Shown here piece after piece: positions 35,687-43,345 of a DNA stretch of 64,000 nt (position 1 is its first letter; each line of letters begins with the position of its first letter). This stretch comes from Chitinophaga sp. (GTDB taxonomy: Bacteria > Bacteroidota > Bacteroidia > Chitinophagales > Chitinophagaceae): the NCBI RefSeq assembly GCF_017745275.1, contig NZ_JAGHZS010000010.1:124001-188000 (forward strand), in the 5' to 3' direction. A model generated the notes under the pieces. The model ran no database searches. It was not told where the DNA came from and saw only the letters and a program-made list of their open reading frames with translations. A program made the translations under genes and the position numbers.

Positions 35687-36208
35687 TTAGCAAGTTACAT
35701 TACCTTGATTCTCCTTTTCTTTCTTTGATAATCCAGCGGGTTCTTCATAGATTCCTTTTATGCCTAAAAATGACCCTTTAGGATGATACTTTCCATCCAC
35801 ACCTAAAAAGCTTCCAGCAAGGTGGTATTTTCCATCAGTGCCTAAAAAAGAGCCATTATAATGATACTTTCCATCGCTGCCCAAAAAACATCCTTTAGGA
35901 TGATATTTCCCATCACTACCAAGAAATGCACCTTTTGGGTGGTATTTGCCGTCGCTTCCTAGAAAGCTGTCATGAGGATGGTATTTCCCATCACTTCCAA
36001 GTGAACTTTCCTTACCATGATATTGCCTGTCAGTTCCTAATTGAGTTTTACTGGGATGGTATTTTCCATCTATCCCCAATTTATAGCCATTAGGATGATA
36101 ATTGCCATCGATACCTAAAAATGAACCTTTAGGATGGTATTTGCCATCGATGCCAAGAAAACTTCCATCTTCGTGATATTCCCCATCTATGCCTAAGAAT
36201 TTCCCCAT
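35687..36208 (-). CDS. protein of twelve 13-residue tandem repeats
   Basis: A 173-residue protein made almost wholly of repeats. After MGK come twelve consecutive 13-residue units with consensus FLGxDGKYHPKGS (residues 4-159), then a charged 14-residue tail containing one Cys. Unit variants include KLGIDGKYHPSKT, QLGTDRQYHGKES and SLGSDGKYHPHDS; Leu-Gly, Asp and Tyr-His are nearly invariant. There is no signal peptide or membrane segment. The regular G-D-G-Y-H pattern suggests a beta-solenoid or metal-binding rod, but I do not recognise the family. It is last in an apparent operon after the kinase and TPR genes, 56 nt behind the latter. Confidence 0.8.
   Translation of the reverse strand: MGKFLGIDGEYHEDGSFLGIDGKYHPKGSFLGIDGNYHPNGYKLGIDGKYHPSKTQLGTDRQYHGKESSLGSDGKYHPHDSFLGSDGKYHPKGAFLGSDGKYHPKGCFLGSDGKYHYNGSFLGTDGKYHLAGSFLGVDGKYHPKGSFLGIKGIYEEPAGLSKKEKENQGNVTC
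35732..36199 (-). repeat. 39-nt coding tandem repeats
   Basis: Twelve in-frame 39-nt units encode the 13-residue motif. Neighbouring units differ at many silent positions, so the array is not freshly expanded. Confidence 0.85.
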
Positions 36209-36240
36209 ATTTTATTGTTTATATTTCAACAATGCTACTT

Positions 36241-36263
36241 ATACTTAAGTGCAAATTAAGTAT
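36241..36263. repeat. 8-bp inverted repeat after the TPR gene
   Basis: ATACTTAA and TTAAGTAT are perfect arms around a 7-nt loop, one base after the TPR gene's stop codon and 32 nt before the start of the repeat-protein gene. It could be a processing hairpin, an attenuator or an operator that separates expression of the two genes. Confidence 0.45.
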
Positions 36264-36264
36264 C

Positions 36265-37833
36265 CTATTTTTCGATTTTTTTTATTAAATCCTTAATTTC
36301 ATTTTTGAAGAAAACTAAGTCCTTTCGCCCGGACTCCGATATATTATCAGACATCTGGACAAATGTGTCTTTCTCCGAATCATTTATTAAAATCAACTCT
36401 TTTGTATAGTTCACAATTGCTAAATCTCTTAAATAGTCATCCTTAATTATTCTTGCTTTTTCAATTGCTTGCTCATAAAGACTTTTGCCCATTGGGATAT
36501 TATTACTTCTAAAGTGAACTAGTCCCAATGTGGCTAGTTGCATGATTTTTTCGCTATCGGGATATTGATTTAACTTTACCTTGTTAAACATCTCACTATA
36601 GTAAGTTGCTTTTTCAATATTGTTTTGTGATGCTAGTGCGTAAACTAGATTGTTAAGAATGGATGGGTCTAAGGGATTTGCATTTAAGCCTGATTCACAT
36701 AGCAATACAGCGGTGTCATAATCTTTTAAGAATACACTGGCTACAAATGATCCAAATAGAACCGGCCTTTTAGAATAAGGGATATCGAGAAACCATTTAA
36801 TACTATTTCCAAGAGATTCTTTCCAATTTTCACCTTGGAAATTTTCAAGAGTGAAGGCTTCGAATGTATTACTTACTCTCCCTCTAAAATCGTGTAGATT
36901 GAATTGTATTTTTTTTTCAATGCGAGCCAACCATTCTAGTTGAGCGAGGCTATTGTCGTTGGGTGATTTTAGAGAAAGTTCAAGAAGCTCTCTAGATTTT
37001 TTTAATCTCCCTTCACTTAATTCTAAGGTGCCAATTGAACTTGCAAGTTCGGTTAGATCATACTCAGAAAATTTTTTTGAATTAATAATGGAAATACCAT
37101 TTTTGATTAATGGGGAGAAACGTTTCATTAACGAGGAAGTTGCAATGTGGGCGGAAATTAGCCACGGATCAAATCTTGTAGCGTCACTTTTTCTTAGATA
37201 ATAAAGTGCTTTATCTAAATTGTCAAAATGTATAAACATCCTAGTAGCAGAACGAAGTACAAATCGGTTATTGGGAGATAAACCTAAAGCTACAGTCATC
37301 GCTTTTTCAGCCTTTGATTCATTTCCAAGAAAGGAATATAGCCTCGCTAACTCAACCCATAAAATAGAGTTATATGGTTGCGTGGTTATTTTGTTCTTTG
37401 TTTTGTTTATTATTTTGTAAATAGTATTGTTTTCCAAATGTATCTTGAAATCGTCAAAATCTTCTACTTCCAGATCTATCAGTTTGCTTTGATTTATGTT
37501 GTCATTTTTTGGTGTCTGTCTTGTACCTTCTGAAATGCTAGTTGCTAATTCAAATAAAGACCTAGAGCTTTGATCTTTATTTCCAATTATATAGCTAATT
37601 GCTTCATTCAACTCCGGAAATTCTGTTTTCCCAGATATGAAAGCCGAATTAACCAAATCAGCAGCGGTGCCAATATTTCTATTCTGTTGCCAATCGTTAA
37701 TTGGTCTTAACACGGAGATGTCTGGCCGTTGAGTGCTTACTGAATTTGATAATTCTCCTAACCGCATTGTCCGTTTAAAATCCCTCCAGTTTGGGATTAC
37801 CCTCCGCTGTTTTATATCAAATTTCAATGCCAT
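36265..37833 (-). CDS. TPR-like protein coupled to a Ser/Thr kinase
   Basis: A 522-residue protein with no signal peptide. Helical repeat pairs of tetratricopeptide type are visible at residues ~150-215 (ILWVELARLYSFLGNESKAE, then LDKALYYLRKS) and ~375-475 (SILNNLVYALASQNNIEKAT). The first 110 residues are not TPR-like. TPR arrays bind partner proteins, so it is probably a scaffold. Its ATG overlaps the kinase stop by one base (TAATG), so the kinase and TPR proteins are made in a linked fashion. The region is AT-rich compared with the chromosome on either side. Precise function unknown. Confidence 0.75.
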   Translation of the reverse strand: MALKFDIKQRRVIPNWRDFKRTMRLGELSNSVSTQRPDISVLRPINDWQQNRNIGTAADLVNSAFISGKTEFPELNEAISYIIGNKDQSSRSLFELATSISEGTRQTPKNDNINQSKLIDLEVEDFDDFKIHLENNTIYKIINKTKNKITTQPYNSILWVELARLYSFLGNESKAEKAMTVALGLSPNNRFVLRSATRMFIHFDNLDKALYYLRKSDATRFDPWLISAHIATSSLMKRFSPLIKNGISIINSKKFSEYDLTELASSIGTLELSEGRLKKSRELLELSLKSPNDNSLAQLEWLARIEKKIQFNLHDFRGRVSNTFEAFTLENFQGENWKESLGNSIKWFLDIPYSKRPVLFGSFVASVFLKDYDTAVLLCESGLNANPLDPSILNNLVYALASQNNIEKATYYSEMFNKVKLNQYPDSEKIMQLATLGLVHFRSNNIPMGKSLYEQAIEKARIIKDDYLRDLAIVNYTKELILINDSEKDTFVQMSDNISESGRKDLVFFKNEIKDLIKKIEK

Positions 37834-38909
37834 TAATTAAATTTAAAAAATTCAGCCTTTTTTGCTAAAATATCCAACTTCGAAATCACTCGTTGGAGGT
37901 CGTATTGATTAAATCCTTCCGCAATTGATTTTGGGTGACCTCTTTTTTGAGGGTAGGGAAAGCAGCAGATATTAATTAAACTTAATAACTCATCTGCAAG
38001 CTCCGTATTTGGAATTGATGTTTTAAACTCCTTTAGGGCGGCATAAAAAGCGTCTACTAAGTATTCACCTACCTCTTCGAAGGTCCCTCCCCATGAACCC
38101 CATCTGAAATTCGGGTCCAAGTTTTTACCTATGAGACTGGTCATATTAGTTCCAGTGAAATAGAAAATAATCAGACTACCCATCAAATACATATCAGTTG
38201 ATCGTAAGCGTTTTAATCTATCATTTTCAAAGTGACCGTATAAATATTCTGGTGGTGCATAGGTAAAGTCGCCAACAAAATTATCTCCATTTTCATGTGG
38301 TGCTTCAAGATCTCCGCATAATGATCTTCCTAAGTCACCGATTTTTGATAGGATTCCTTTTTCATAAATGAGCACGTTAGATGGTTTTAGATCTTGATGC
38401 GAAATTTCAATATAATGCAGTTGTTTAAGCCCTACAGCCACGTGATGTAAAGATCTAAGTTTCCAAGCTGTATCAAGGTTATTATTGAAATTAATTTTAG
38501 CTCTAATGTCACCATCCGCCATCTCAAAGATTAGATAGGGAACATTGCCGATAGTAAAATCAGAAACAAATTCTTCTCCTTCATCAAGGATTGTTGAAAC
38601 TTTTGTTAGTTTTTTGTTTTTGCATCTGAGTAATAACTCTTTTTCATATTTGTAAGCTTCAGTCAACTCATGCATAATATCTACAATGCTTACTCCTCTA
38701 TTGTTCGCTTTATGCATATTAAAAAATGCCACGAAGTTTATTGCCTTGAGAAAAGCTTTTTGATTTCCGTCTGAAACAATATAACAGACGCTAAAAAAGC
38801 CACCGGTTCCGCCTTGCTTGGGTTCTACTTTGCTTAGTACCTTCCATTTTCCTTTCAGGGTTCTGCCAACAAGGGCATGAGCTGCTACTTCGTCTATTTG
38901 AATGGACAT
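37833..38909 (-). CDS. Hanks-type Ser/Thr protein kinase
   Basis: A 358-residue cytoplasmic kinase. A glycine loop-like GGTGGFFSVCYIV (residue ~35) is followed by the ATP lysine in AFLKAINF. The catalytic loop is HQDLKPSNVLI (near residue 170, HQD in place of HRD). The metal-binding DFG appears as DLG in KIGDLGRSL. An APE-like YAPPEYLYG and a late helical lobe are present. All key catalytic residues seem intact, so it should be active. There is no transmembrane or PASTA sensor region, unlike housekeeping bacterial kinases. It is first in the kinase-TPR-repeat protein operon. Confidence 0.85.
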   Translation of the reverse strand: MSIQIDEVAAHALVGRTLKGKWKVLSKVEPKQGGTGGFFSVCYIVSDGNQKAFLKAINFVAFFNMHKANNRGVSIVDIMHELTEAYKYEKELLLRCKNKKLTKVSTILDEGEEFVSDFTIGNVPYLIFEMADGDIRAKINFNNNLDTAWKLRSLHHVAVGLKQLHYIEISHQDLKPSNVLIYEKGILSKIGDLGRSLCGDLEAPHENGDNFVGDFTYAPPEYLYGHFENDRLKRLRSTDMYLMGSLIIFYFTGTNMTSLIGKNLDPNFRWGSWGGTFEEVGEYLVDAFYAALKEFKTSIPNTELADELLSLINICCFPYPQKRGHPKSIAEGFNQYDLQRVISKLDILAKKAEFFKFN

Positions 38910-39006
38910 AAAATATATAGGGGATTATATTCCTTATGTATTAATATCTAAAAATTATATAACTAAATATAACAATATTTTTAACTCACGAATAATTTTC
39001 TCATAA

Positions 39007-39291
39007 AAAGAGAATAAATATACTACAATTCACAAAGAACAAAAAGTAACTATTCCTTGGTGGAATATTGAAGGCACACGGAGAAAGCTAATCGACCATT
39101 ATTGGTATAGGCATGTGCTTTATCACTTCCTATTACTGTTCGGCATAGCACTACTAATTATTTTGCCGTTTAGCCCCTATTTTAACTTACTTTACTTATC
39201 TGTAATATGTGTGATGGGGACCATAAGTTTTGGGGTAGTCTACTTCTGCGTGTATTTACCTTTTTTTCCTCAGCCTTTTTACCACAGTTAG
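39007..39291 (+). pseudogene. degraded copy of the small membrane protein gene at 40942
   Basis: The frame opened after the stop at 39004 reads TIHKEQKVTIPWWNIEGTRR, then KLIDHYWYRHVLYHFLLLF, ending in hydrophobic sequence at a stop at 39289-39291. This matches the intact 98-residue protein at 40942-41238 over its second half (HSKQIAVVHNWNIDGTRRKL...). The N-terminal ~29 residues and the start codon are missing and the C-terminus diverges, so this is a decayed paralogue. DNA identity is obvious in GTGCTTTATCA and in the TTTTAACTTACTTTAC area. Confidence 0.75.
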
Positions 39292-39440
39292 AAACGTTGA
39301 TTGCAGACCATAAAAAGGCGCAGGTTGAAATATCACAAACAAAGAGCGCTAAAACCCAATCAAAAATTCCAGCGCTAACCGTCACTCTTTATGCTTTATT
39401 CAAAACAGCGGGTGCCAAGGGGATTACTGGAGAAACTTGA
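39281..39440 (+). pseudogene. unidentified ORF remnant ending at repeat copy B
   Basis: A frame containing LPQLETLIADHKKAQVEISQ and IPALTVTLYALFKTAGAKG runs to a stop at 39438-39440. It overlaps the tail of the degraded membrane protein gene in another frame, and its last codons lie within the tRNA 3'-flank-like sequence. The composition looks coding (charged helix then a conserved-looking hydrophobic block), but I do not recognise it. It may be the end of a lost regulator gene. Confidence 0.35.
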
Positions 39441-39460
39441 AACCTGCTCGCTGCGCTGGT

Positions 39461-39533
39461 TTTTGGTCTATTTGTGAGTCTATCAAAGTGCGAAATTGCT
39501 TTCGTGGTTACTTAGTTTTATTCGGGTTGACTT
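39461..39533. repeat. direct repeat copy B
   Basis: It matches 35561-35633 without gaps at about 67 of 73 positions. Just upstream, GGGATTACTGG (39420-39430) resembles GGGATCACTGG at the 3' end of tRNA-Lys (35513-35523), and an AAACC...GGTTT hairpin with a T tail lies between. This copy therefore looks like a displaced tRNA 3' flank. The rest of the gap to 39655 is AT-rich with nothing else I can support. Confidence 0.85.
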
Positions 39534-39655
39534 GTCTTTACTAATTTACAACATTTAGACTTTGAGCTCATTAAAAGTTTCTTATTACAGTCGGATAGCA
39601 ACAATATAAAATATCAATTGAGCAATTAATCCATATTTCATACAGATACAATTGT

Positions 39656-39663
39656 TATATTTG
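39656..39663 (+). promoter_or_regulatory. -7 promoter box for the coiled-coil gene
   Basis: TATATTTG is an exact TAnnTTTG match 31 nt before the ATG at 39695. The -33 box is weak (TTTC, short spacing). Confidence 0.45.
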
Positions 39664-39694
39664 GATATGTGTATTCTATTGAAAATTTATTAAC

Positions 39695-40813
39695 ATGTCT
39701 GAAGCATTAAATCCTAATACCTCGCCGGCAAACCCCAACGTCTCTCAAAACTTGGTGCCAAACAATTCAACTAGTCAGGAAAAACTCCATTATGATTCTT
39801 TAATTAGTTTGTTCAAATATTGTGTTGGAGTATTCACAGTTATAGGAGTTGTCATTGGGTGGTTGGCTTATAACAATGGACAGGAGATGAGACAAGCGAT
39901 GAAAGAGGAGCGCAAGGAAATGGAGGAAAGGATTAAAGAAATGAAGGGTGACTTGAGATTACAGGAGATGGACCTTTTGAAAAAAGAGGAGGAAATGAAA
40001 AAAGAAGTGTTGAAGTTAGTTGAAACAACGGGAAGTGAAGTGAAAAATACAAGGGAATTAGCTGTCGCACAAATAGGTAGTATACAGGGAGTAGCGACAA
40101 CTCAAGCAAGAAATAGAATTGATGAAATCTTTAGGAATAATAATTTCGAAAGTTTTGTCGAGAATGTTGCAAGAGAAAGAATAGAGCCGCGAATAAATGA
40201 AATTGTAGATTCAAAATTTGATTCACTAGATGATGTTAAAATGAGGAAAGTCGACGAACTCATTTCAGAATTGGCAAATAGTAATTTGGCAATCCAAAGG
40301 AGATCCCTTTCTGCATTGCAGTTGAATTTTAATACGCGATTTACTGAAACTCAAATTAAAAATATTATTTCTGCGCTTGACGAGAAAAAAATTAGTAGTA
40401 GTTTGGAGAGGACGGTGTGTGCTATGTTATTGGGACAAAATTCGCCATTTATTAATGATTTTTTTAAAAGAAGATTGTTGGCTGGTTATGCAGACGAAGC
40501 TTCGATCGAATCAGGACTGACCTATACAATGTTAAATAAAGAGCCTATGAGCTTTTACCTATCCGTTCTAAAGGCATTCAATGAAACATTCATTTATAAT
40601 AATTTTATAGTTTATTCCCAACTTGTTGATAAAAAAATGACAGTTGAATTTCTTAATAATAAGCCATTAGTTGATTTAGTATTAAGGATTGCAGAAAGGG
40701 AAAAGAATTATCAAACAGTAGAGGTGTTTAAGAAAAATATTGAAGACCTTACAAAGCAGGGAGCCATCAAAGGGTATGAAAAACTCTATTTCTTTTCCTT
40801 AAAAGAGTTTTAG
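39695..40813 (+). CDS. membrane-anchored coiled-coil protein of unknown function
   Basis: A 372-residue protein. An N-terminal polar tail (Asn/Pro/Ser-rich, residues 1-30) precedes one membrane helix at ~44-64 (CVGVFTVIGVVIGWLAYN). A long charged coiled coil follows (~residues 68-130, with EERKEMEERIKEMKGDL). The remaining ~230 residues are helical, with a HEAT-like stretch around SALQLNFNTRFTETQIKNII. I do not recognise a family. The layout, one helix plus coiled coil and cytoplasmic or periplasmic helical domain, is seen in membrane-located effectors or sensors. It lies in the island between repeat copy B and an Mrr-like nuclease. Confidence 0.7.
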   Translation: MSEALNPNTSPANPNVSQNLVPNNSTSQEKLHYDSLISLFKYCVGVFTVIGVVIGWLAYNNGQEMRQAMKEERKEMEERIKEMKGDLRLQEMDLLKKEEEMKKEVLKLVETTGSEVKNTRELAVAQIGSIQGVATTQARNRIDEIFRNNNFESFVENVARERIEPRINEIVDSKFDSLDDVKMRKVDELISELANSNLAIQRRSLSALQLNFNTRFTETQIKNIISALDEKKISSSLERTVCAMLLGQNSPFINDFFKRRLLAGYADEASIESGLTYTMLNKEPMSFYLSVLKAFNETFIYNNFIVYSQLVDKKMTVEFLNNKPLVDLVLRIAEREKNYQTVEVFKKNIEDLTKQGAIKGYEKLYFFSLKEF

Positions 40814-40941
40814 CGACGCAAATATACGTAGGCTTTTCGGTACGCGATTCTTAACCGTATTAAATTTGATAGCAGAAATTACGGAAAAGAGATATACGTG
40901 TTTCCTGAAAATGGCGTAAATTAGGGAAAAGGATTTGTGTT

Positions 40942-41238
40942 ATGAAAAAGACTCTGCGGCGTTTGGTATCCTTTGCCACATTCGATGCCCCTGTTAGGTT
41001 GGGGTATAACCAACTGCAATTGCGTGCAATTCACAGTAAACAAATAGCGGTTGTCCATAATTGGAATATTGACGGAACTCGAAGAAAACTAATAGCCTAC
41101 TATTGGTACAAGCATGTGCTTTATCATTTCCTGTCATTGTTTGTTATTACGTTACTTATTATTTTGCCCTTCCATCCCTACTTTAATTTACTTTACTTAT
41201 CTGTACTAAGTATTCTTTTATTTATACCGACATATTAG
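40942..41238 (+). CDS. small two-helix membrane protein
   Basis: A 98-residue protein. The basic N-terminus (MKKTLRRLVSFATFDAPVRL) leads to a conserved-looking block HNWNIDGTRRKLIAYYWYKH, and then two hydrophobic segments (FLSLFVITLLIILPF and LLYLSVLSILLFIPTY). A damaged relative lies 2 kb upstream at 39007-39291. An AAGGA-like RBS precedes the ATG. No function known. Repeated association with island cassettes suggests that it travels with them. Confidence 0.65.
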   Translation: MKKTLRRLVSFATFDAPVRLGYNQLQLRAIHSKQIAVVHNWNIDGTRRKLIAYYWYKHVLYHFLSLFVITLLIILPFHPYFNLLYLSVLSILLFIPTY

Positions 41239-41274
41239 ACTGCATTAATTTTCTAATCTTAAATTTTATAGAAT

Positions 41275-42153
41275 ATGTTTACTTATTCTGACTATTTAAA
41301 CGGAGAGGATATTAATGATAATCCATTTATTTATAGATGTAACTATTGCAATAGTCCTCTTGTTATTACTGAGATTGATGACAGCTGGAGTATATCTAAT
41401 GATGAGATTTTAAGAGTTCATCAGGACACAATTGATGGATATAGAGAAGTACATGACCTTGAAGATTGTTACTTAAATCTTGATCTAGAAAGTCAATCAA
41501 TTAGCGTTAAGGTATTTTACTGTTGGGTTTGTGGTTGGTGGAGATTAATTAAGCGGATTGACGTGTCTGCAGAGGCATGGCAAATCTGGAGTTTACATTT
41601 TGGATGTGCCGGAAGCCTTAGAAATTTAGATGTTTTTAACATAGAGACTCCGCTTGATGAAGTTAGAGATTTCATTTGCAGGAATTATGACAAACGGATA
41701 AACATTCATCCTCGACTATTTGAGGAGTTAGTTGCGAGCGTCTTTAAATCTCTGGGTTATGGAGTAGTGGTAACAGGGTATTCGAATGATGGTGGAATTG
41801 ATATTGTCATGATTGATTCTAAAAATAGAAAAATAGGAGTTCAAGTTAAGAGGCATAAAAATGCGATTAAGGTTGAACAAATAAGAGCGTTTGTTGGTGC
41901 GTTGCTTCTTGGGGACCTGCCTCGGGGTATTTTTGTGACCACTTCTTTTTTTCAATCAGGGGCTATGAAAGTAGGGGATCAAGGTATAAAAATTCCATCA
42001 ATTGAATTAATTGATGCAAAAAGATTTTATGATGCGTTAAAAATCGCTCAAATATATGATAGGGGACGACAGCTAATGCCTTTTGAAATGAATTGCAAAA
42101 CTATCCCTAGTATTAGCTATTATGGATGGGATACTCCTATGAATAGCCTGTAG
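41275..42153 (+). CDS. Mrr-like restriction endonuclease with zinc ribbon
   Basis: A 292-residue protein. The N-terminal ~95 residues contain two CxxC pairs (YRCNYCNSPLV and FYCWVCGWW) that could bind zinc. From residue ~145 there is a restriction endonuclease Mrr-type domain: LFEELVASVFKSLGYGVVV, GGIDIVMID with the catalytic aspartate, and IGVQVKRHK with the QxK catalytic pair near residue 190, followed by IRAFVGALLLG and GIFVTTSFF. Mrr-type nucleases cut foreign or modified DNA. There is no methyltransferase nearby, so a type IV-like or stand-alone defence role is more likely than a classical R-M system. It ends one base from the convergent gene at 42155. Confidence 0.82.
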   Translation: MFTYSDYLNGEDINDNPFIYRCNYCNSPLVITEIDDSWSISNDEILRVHQDTIDGYREVHDLEDCYLNLDLESQSISVKVFYCWVCGWWRLIKRIDVSAEAWQIWSLHFGCAGSLRNLDVFNIETPLDEVRDFICRNYDKRINIHPRLFEELVASVFKSLGYGVVVTGYSNDGGIDIVMIDSKNRKIGVQVKRHKNAIKVEQIRAFVGALLLGDLPRGIFVTTSFFQSGAMKVGDQGIKIPSIELIDAKRFYDALKIAQIYDRGRQLMPFEMNCKTIPSISYYGWDTPMNSL

Positions 42154-42154
42154 A

Positions 42155-42829
42155 CTATTTTTGCTTGTTATGTATGAAATTGACAACCTCTTTGACGTGA
42201 GCATCGGTTGTATATATGATTGGTATATTTATATTCACTCGTTGTATATATAAGTAAAGTACTTCGGAGTCAACAATGATACCATTGATTCCGAGTTTTG
42301 ATAGATTTGACAGTATATTAAAAAAGATCACGTACTGCTCCTGGAACTCTTTTAGTTCAAAGTCATTATTTATTCTAAGATTTTTTTTGAGCTCTAATCT
42401 ATCTGTTTCCGACAAAATTGCAAAAGGTATTGAATTTTTAGTTAATAAGTCAAGTAGGATTTTAATATTCTTTGTTATTGACAAGCAGAGGACTAACCAT
42501 TTAAGATTTCCATAAATTGCCAATGCTTTCAGTAAACTTTCAAATTTTTTTATAGTAGCTGGACCAGGAAAAGGTATATGTTCCCATAGAAACTCAAGAT
42601 AAAAGTCACATAAGACTATTGCATTTGGATTGTTTGTTACCACGTGAAAGAACCCGTCAACTAGATGACGCGTGTTTTCATCATCATCTTCTTGCAGAAG
42701 GACGGAGTAGGGAGTTATCTGACAAGGGATATAGCATTCTAATTCTTTATCATTTAACTGCTGTATTTTCGTATAATATGTGATAACCCCTTTGTCAAAG
42801 GTATATCCAATCAGACTGATGGATTGCAT
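42155..42829 (-). CDS. unknown protein, island gene
   Basis: A 224-residue protein without signal peptide or helix long enough to span a membrane. The sequence alternates hydrophobic beta strands and helices (NAIVLCDFYLEFLWEH, LGINGIIVDSEVLYLYIQ, IPIIYTTDAHVKEVVNFI). The aspartates at strand ends are reminiscent of PIN-like or Rossmann-type folds, but I cannot assign one. It is convergent with the Mrr-like gene with one base between the two stops and is AT-rich like its neighbours. Defence partner or toxin are possibilities only. Confidence 0.6.
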   Translation of the reverse strand: MQSISLIGYTFDKGVITYYTKIQQLNDKELECYIPCQITPYSVLLQEDDDENTRHLVDGFFHVVTNNPNAIVLCDFYLEFLWEHIPFPGPATIKKFESLLKALAIYGNLKWLVLCLSITKNIKILLDLLTKNSIPFAILSETDRLELKKNLRINNDFELKEFQEQYVIFFNILSNLSKLGINGIIVDSEVLYLYIQRVNINIPIIYTTDAHVKEVVNFIHNKQK

Positions 42830-42929
42830 GGCAATTGTACTTTTGTTTATATTAACACTTAAACCTAATTCTGTGTTTTGAAATCATTCCATTTTCTATA
42901 AATGAAATAATTGTTTGAAGCAGAGATGA

Positions 42930-43114
42930 AAAAATAGAGAGCATGATGTCCAATAATACCCAGTTAGGCTTTTTGTCCTCAATCAAGATTCTGGCCTGTT
43001 CAACAATGTGGCAATGCCAGCCACTTCGTAACCTCTTTTGAGAAGCGTCCTCTTCAGGTCGTTGCCCACAATAAATTCATCTTCTACAATCAAAATTTTT
43101 TCCTTTCTCTGCAT
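42930..43114 (-). pseudogene. frameshifted, truncated response regulator receiver domain
   Basis: From the ATG at 43114 the frame reads MQRKEKILIVEDEFIVGNDL and KRTLLKRGYEVAGIAT. After a frameshift it continues VEQARILIEDKKPNWVLLDI with MLS, reaching the phosphoacceptor aspartate before losing homology. It is the start of a CheY-like domain with a missing base and no second half. It overlaps the end of a degraded histidine kinase in the usual HK-RR arrangement. Confidence 0.75.
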
Positions 43115-43345
43115 TTTACAGCAACACCTTCCGTGCTACCGGTGAGGTGAAACCTGCCATCCATTTGTTCGGACAGTCCTTTCATAAAGTAATACCCAGG
43201 GAGGTTGATTCCTCCGGAATATCGTTATGGAATCCTACTCCGTTGTCTTCGACAGACAGAACACAATATCAGCGTTTATCCTGCTTGAAAGTTATATTGG
43301 TAGTGCCTTTTCTATTGTATCAGCTTATTGAATTCACAATTGCTA
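43090..43345 (-). pseudogene. degraded histidine kinase C-terminus
   Basis: The minus strand encodes LSVEDNGVGFHNDIPEESTS, LGITL and, after a frameshift, MKGLSEQMDGRFHLTGSTEG. These are the G1 and G2 regions of a HATPase domain of the PAS-sensor kinase type. At least two in-frame stops and one frameshift interrupt it. The sequence up to about 43500 may be further remains of the same gene. With the adjacent receiver fragment it marks a dead two-component system. Confidence 0.75.

Noticed and set aside
35732..36199. Regular 39-nt repeats considered as a CRISPR array
   Set aside because: There are no unique spacers between constant repeats. The units are contiguous, in frame, and differ at silent positions, so they are protein repeats; no cas genes are nearby.
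40818..40825. Minus-strand TATATTTG promoter-like box after the coiled-coil gene
   Set aside because: It would drive only antisense RNA into the coiled-coil gene and has no -33 partner. Exact matches to an 8-base degenerate motif are expected by chance in AT-rich DNA.
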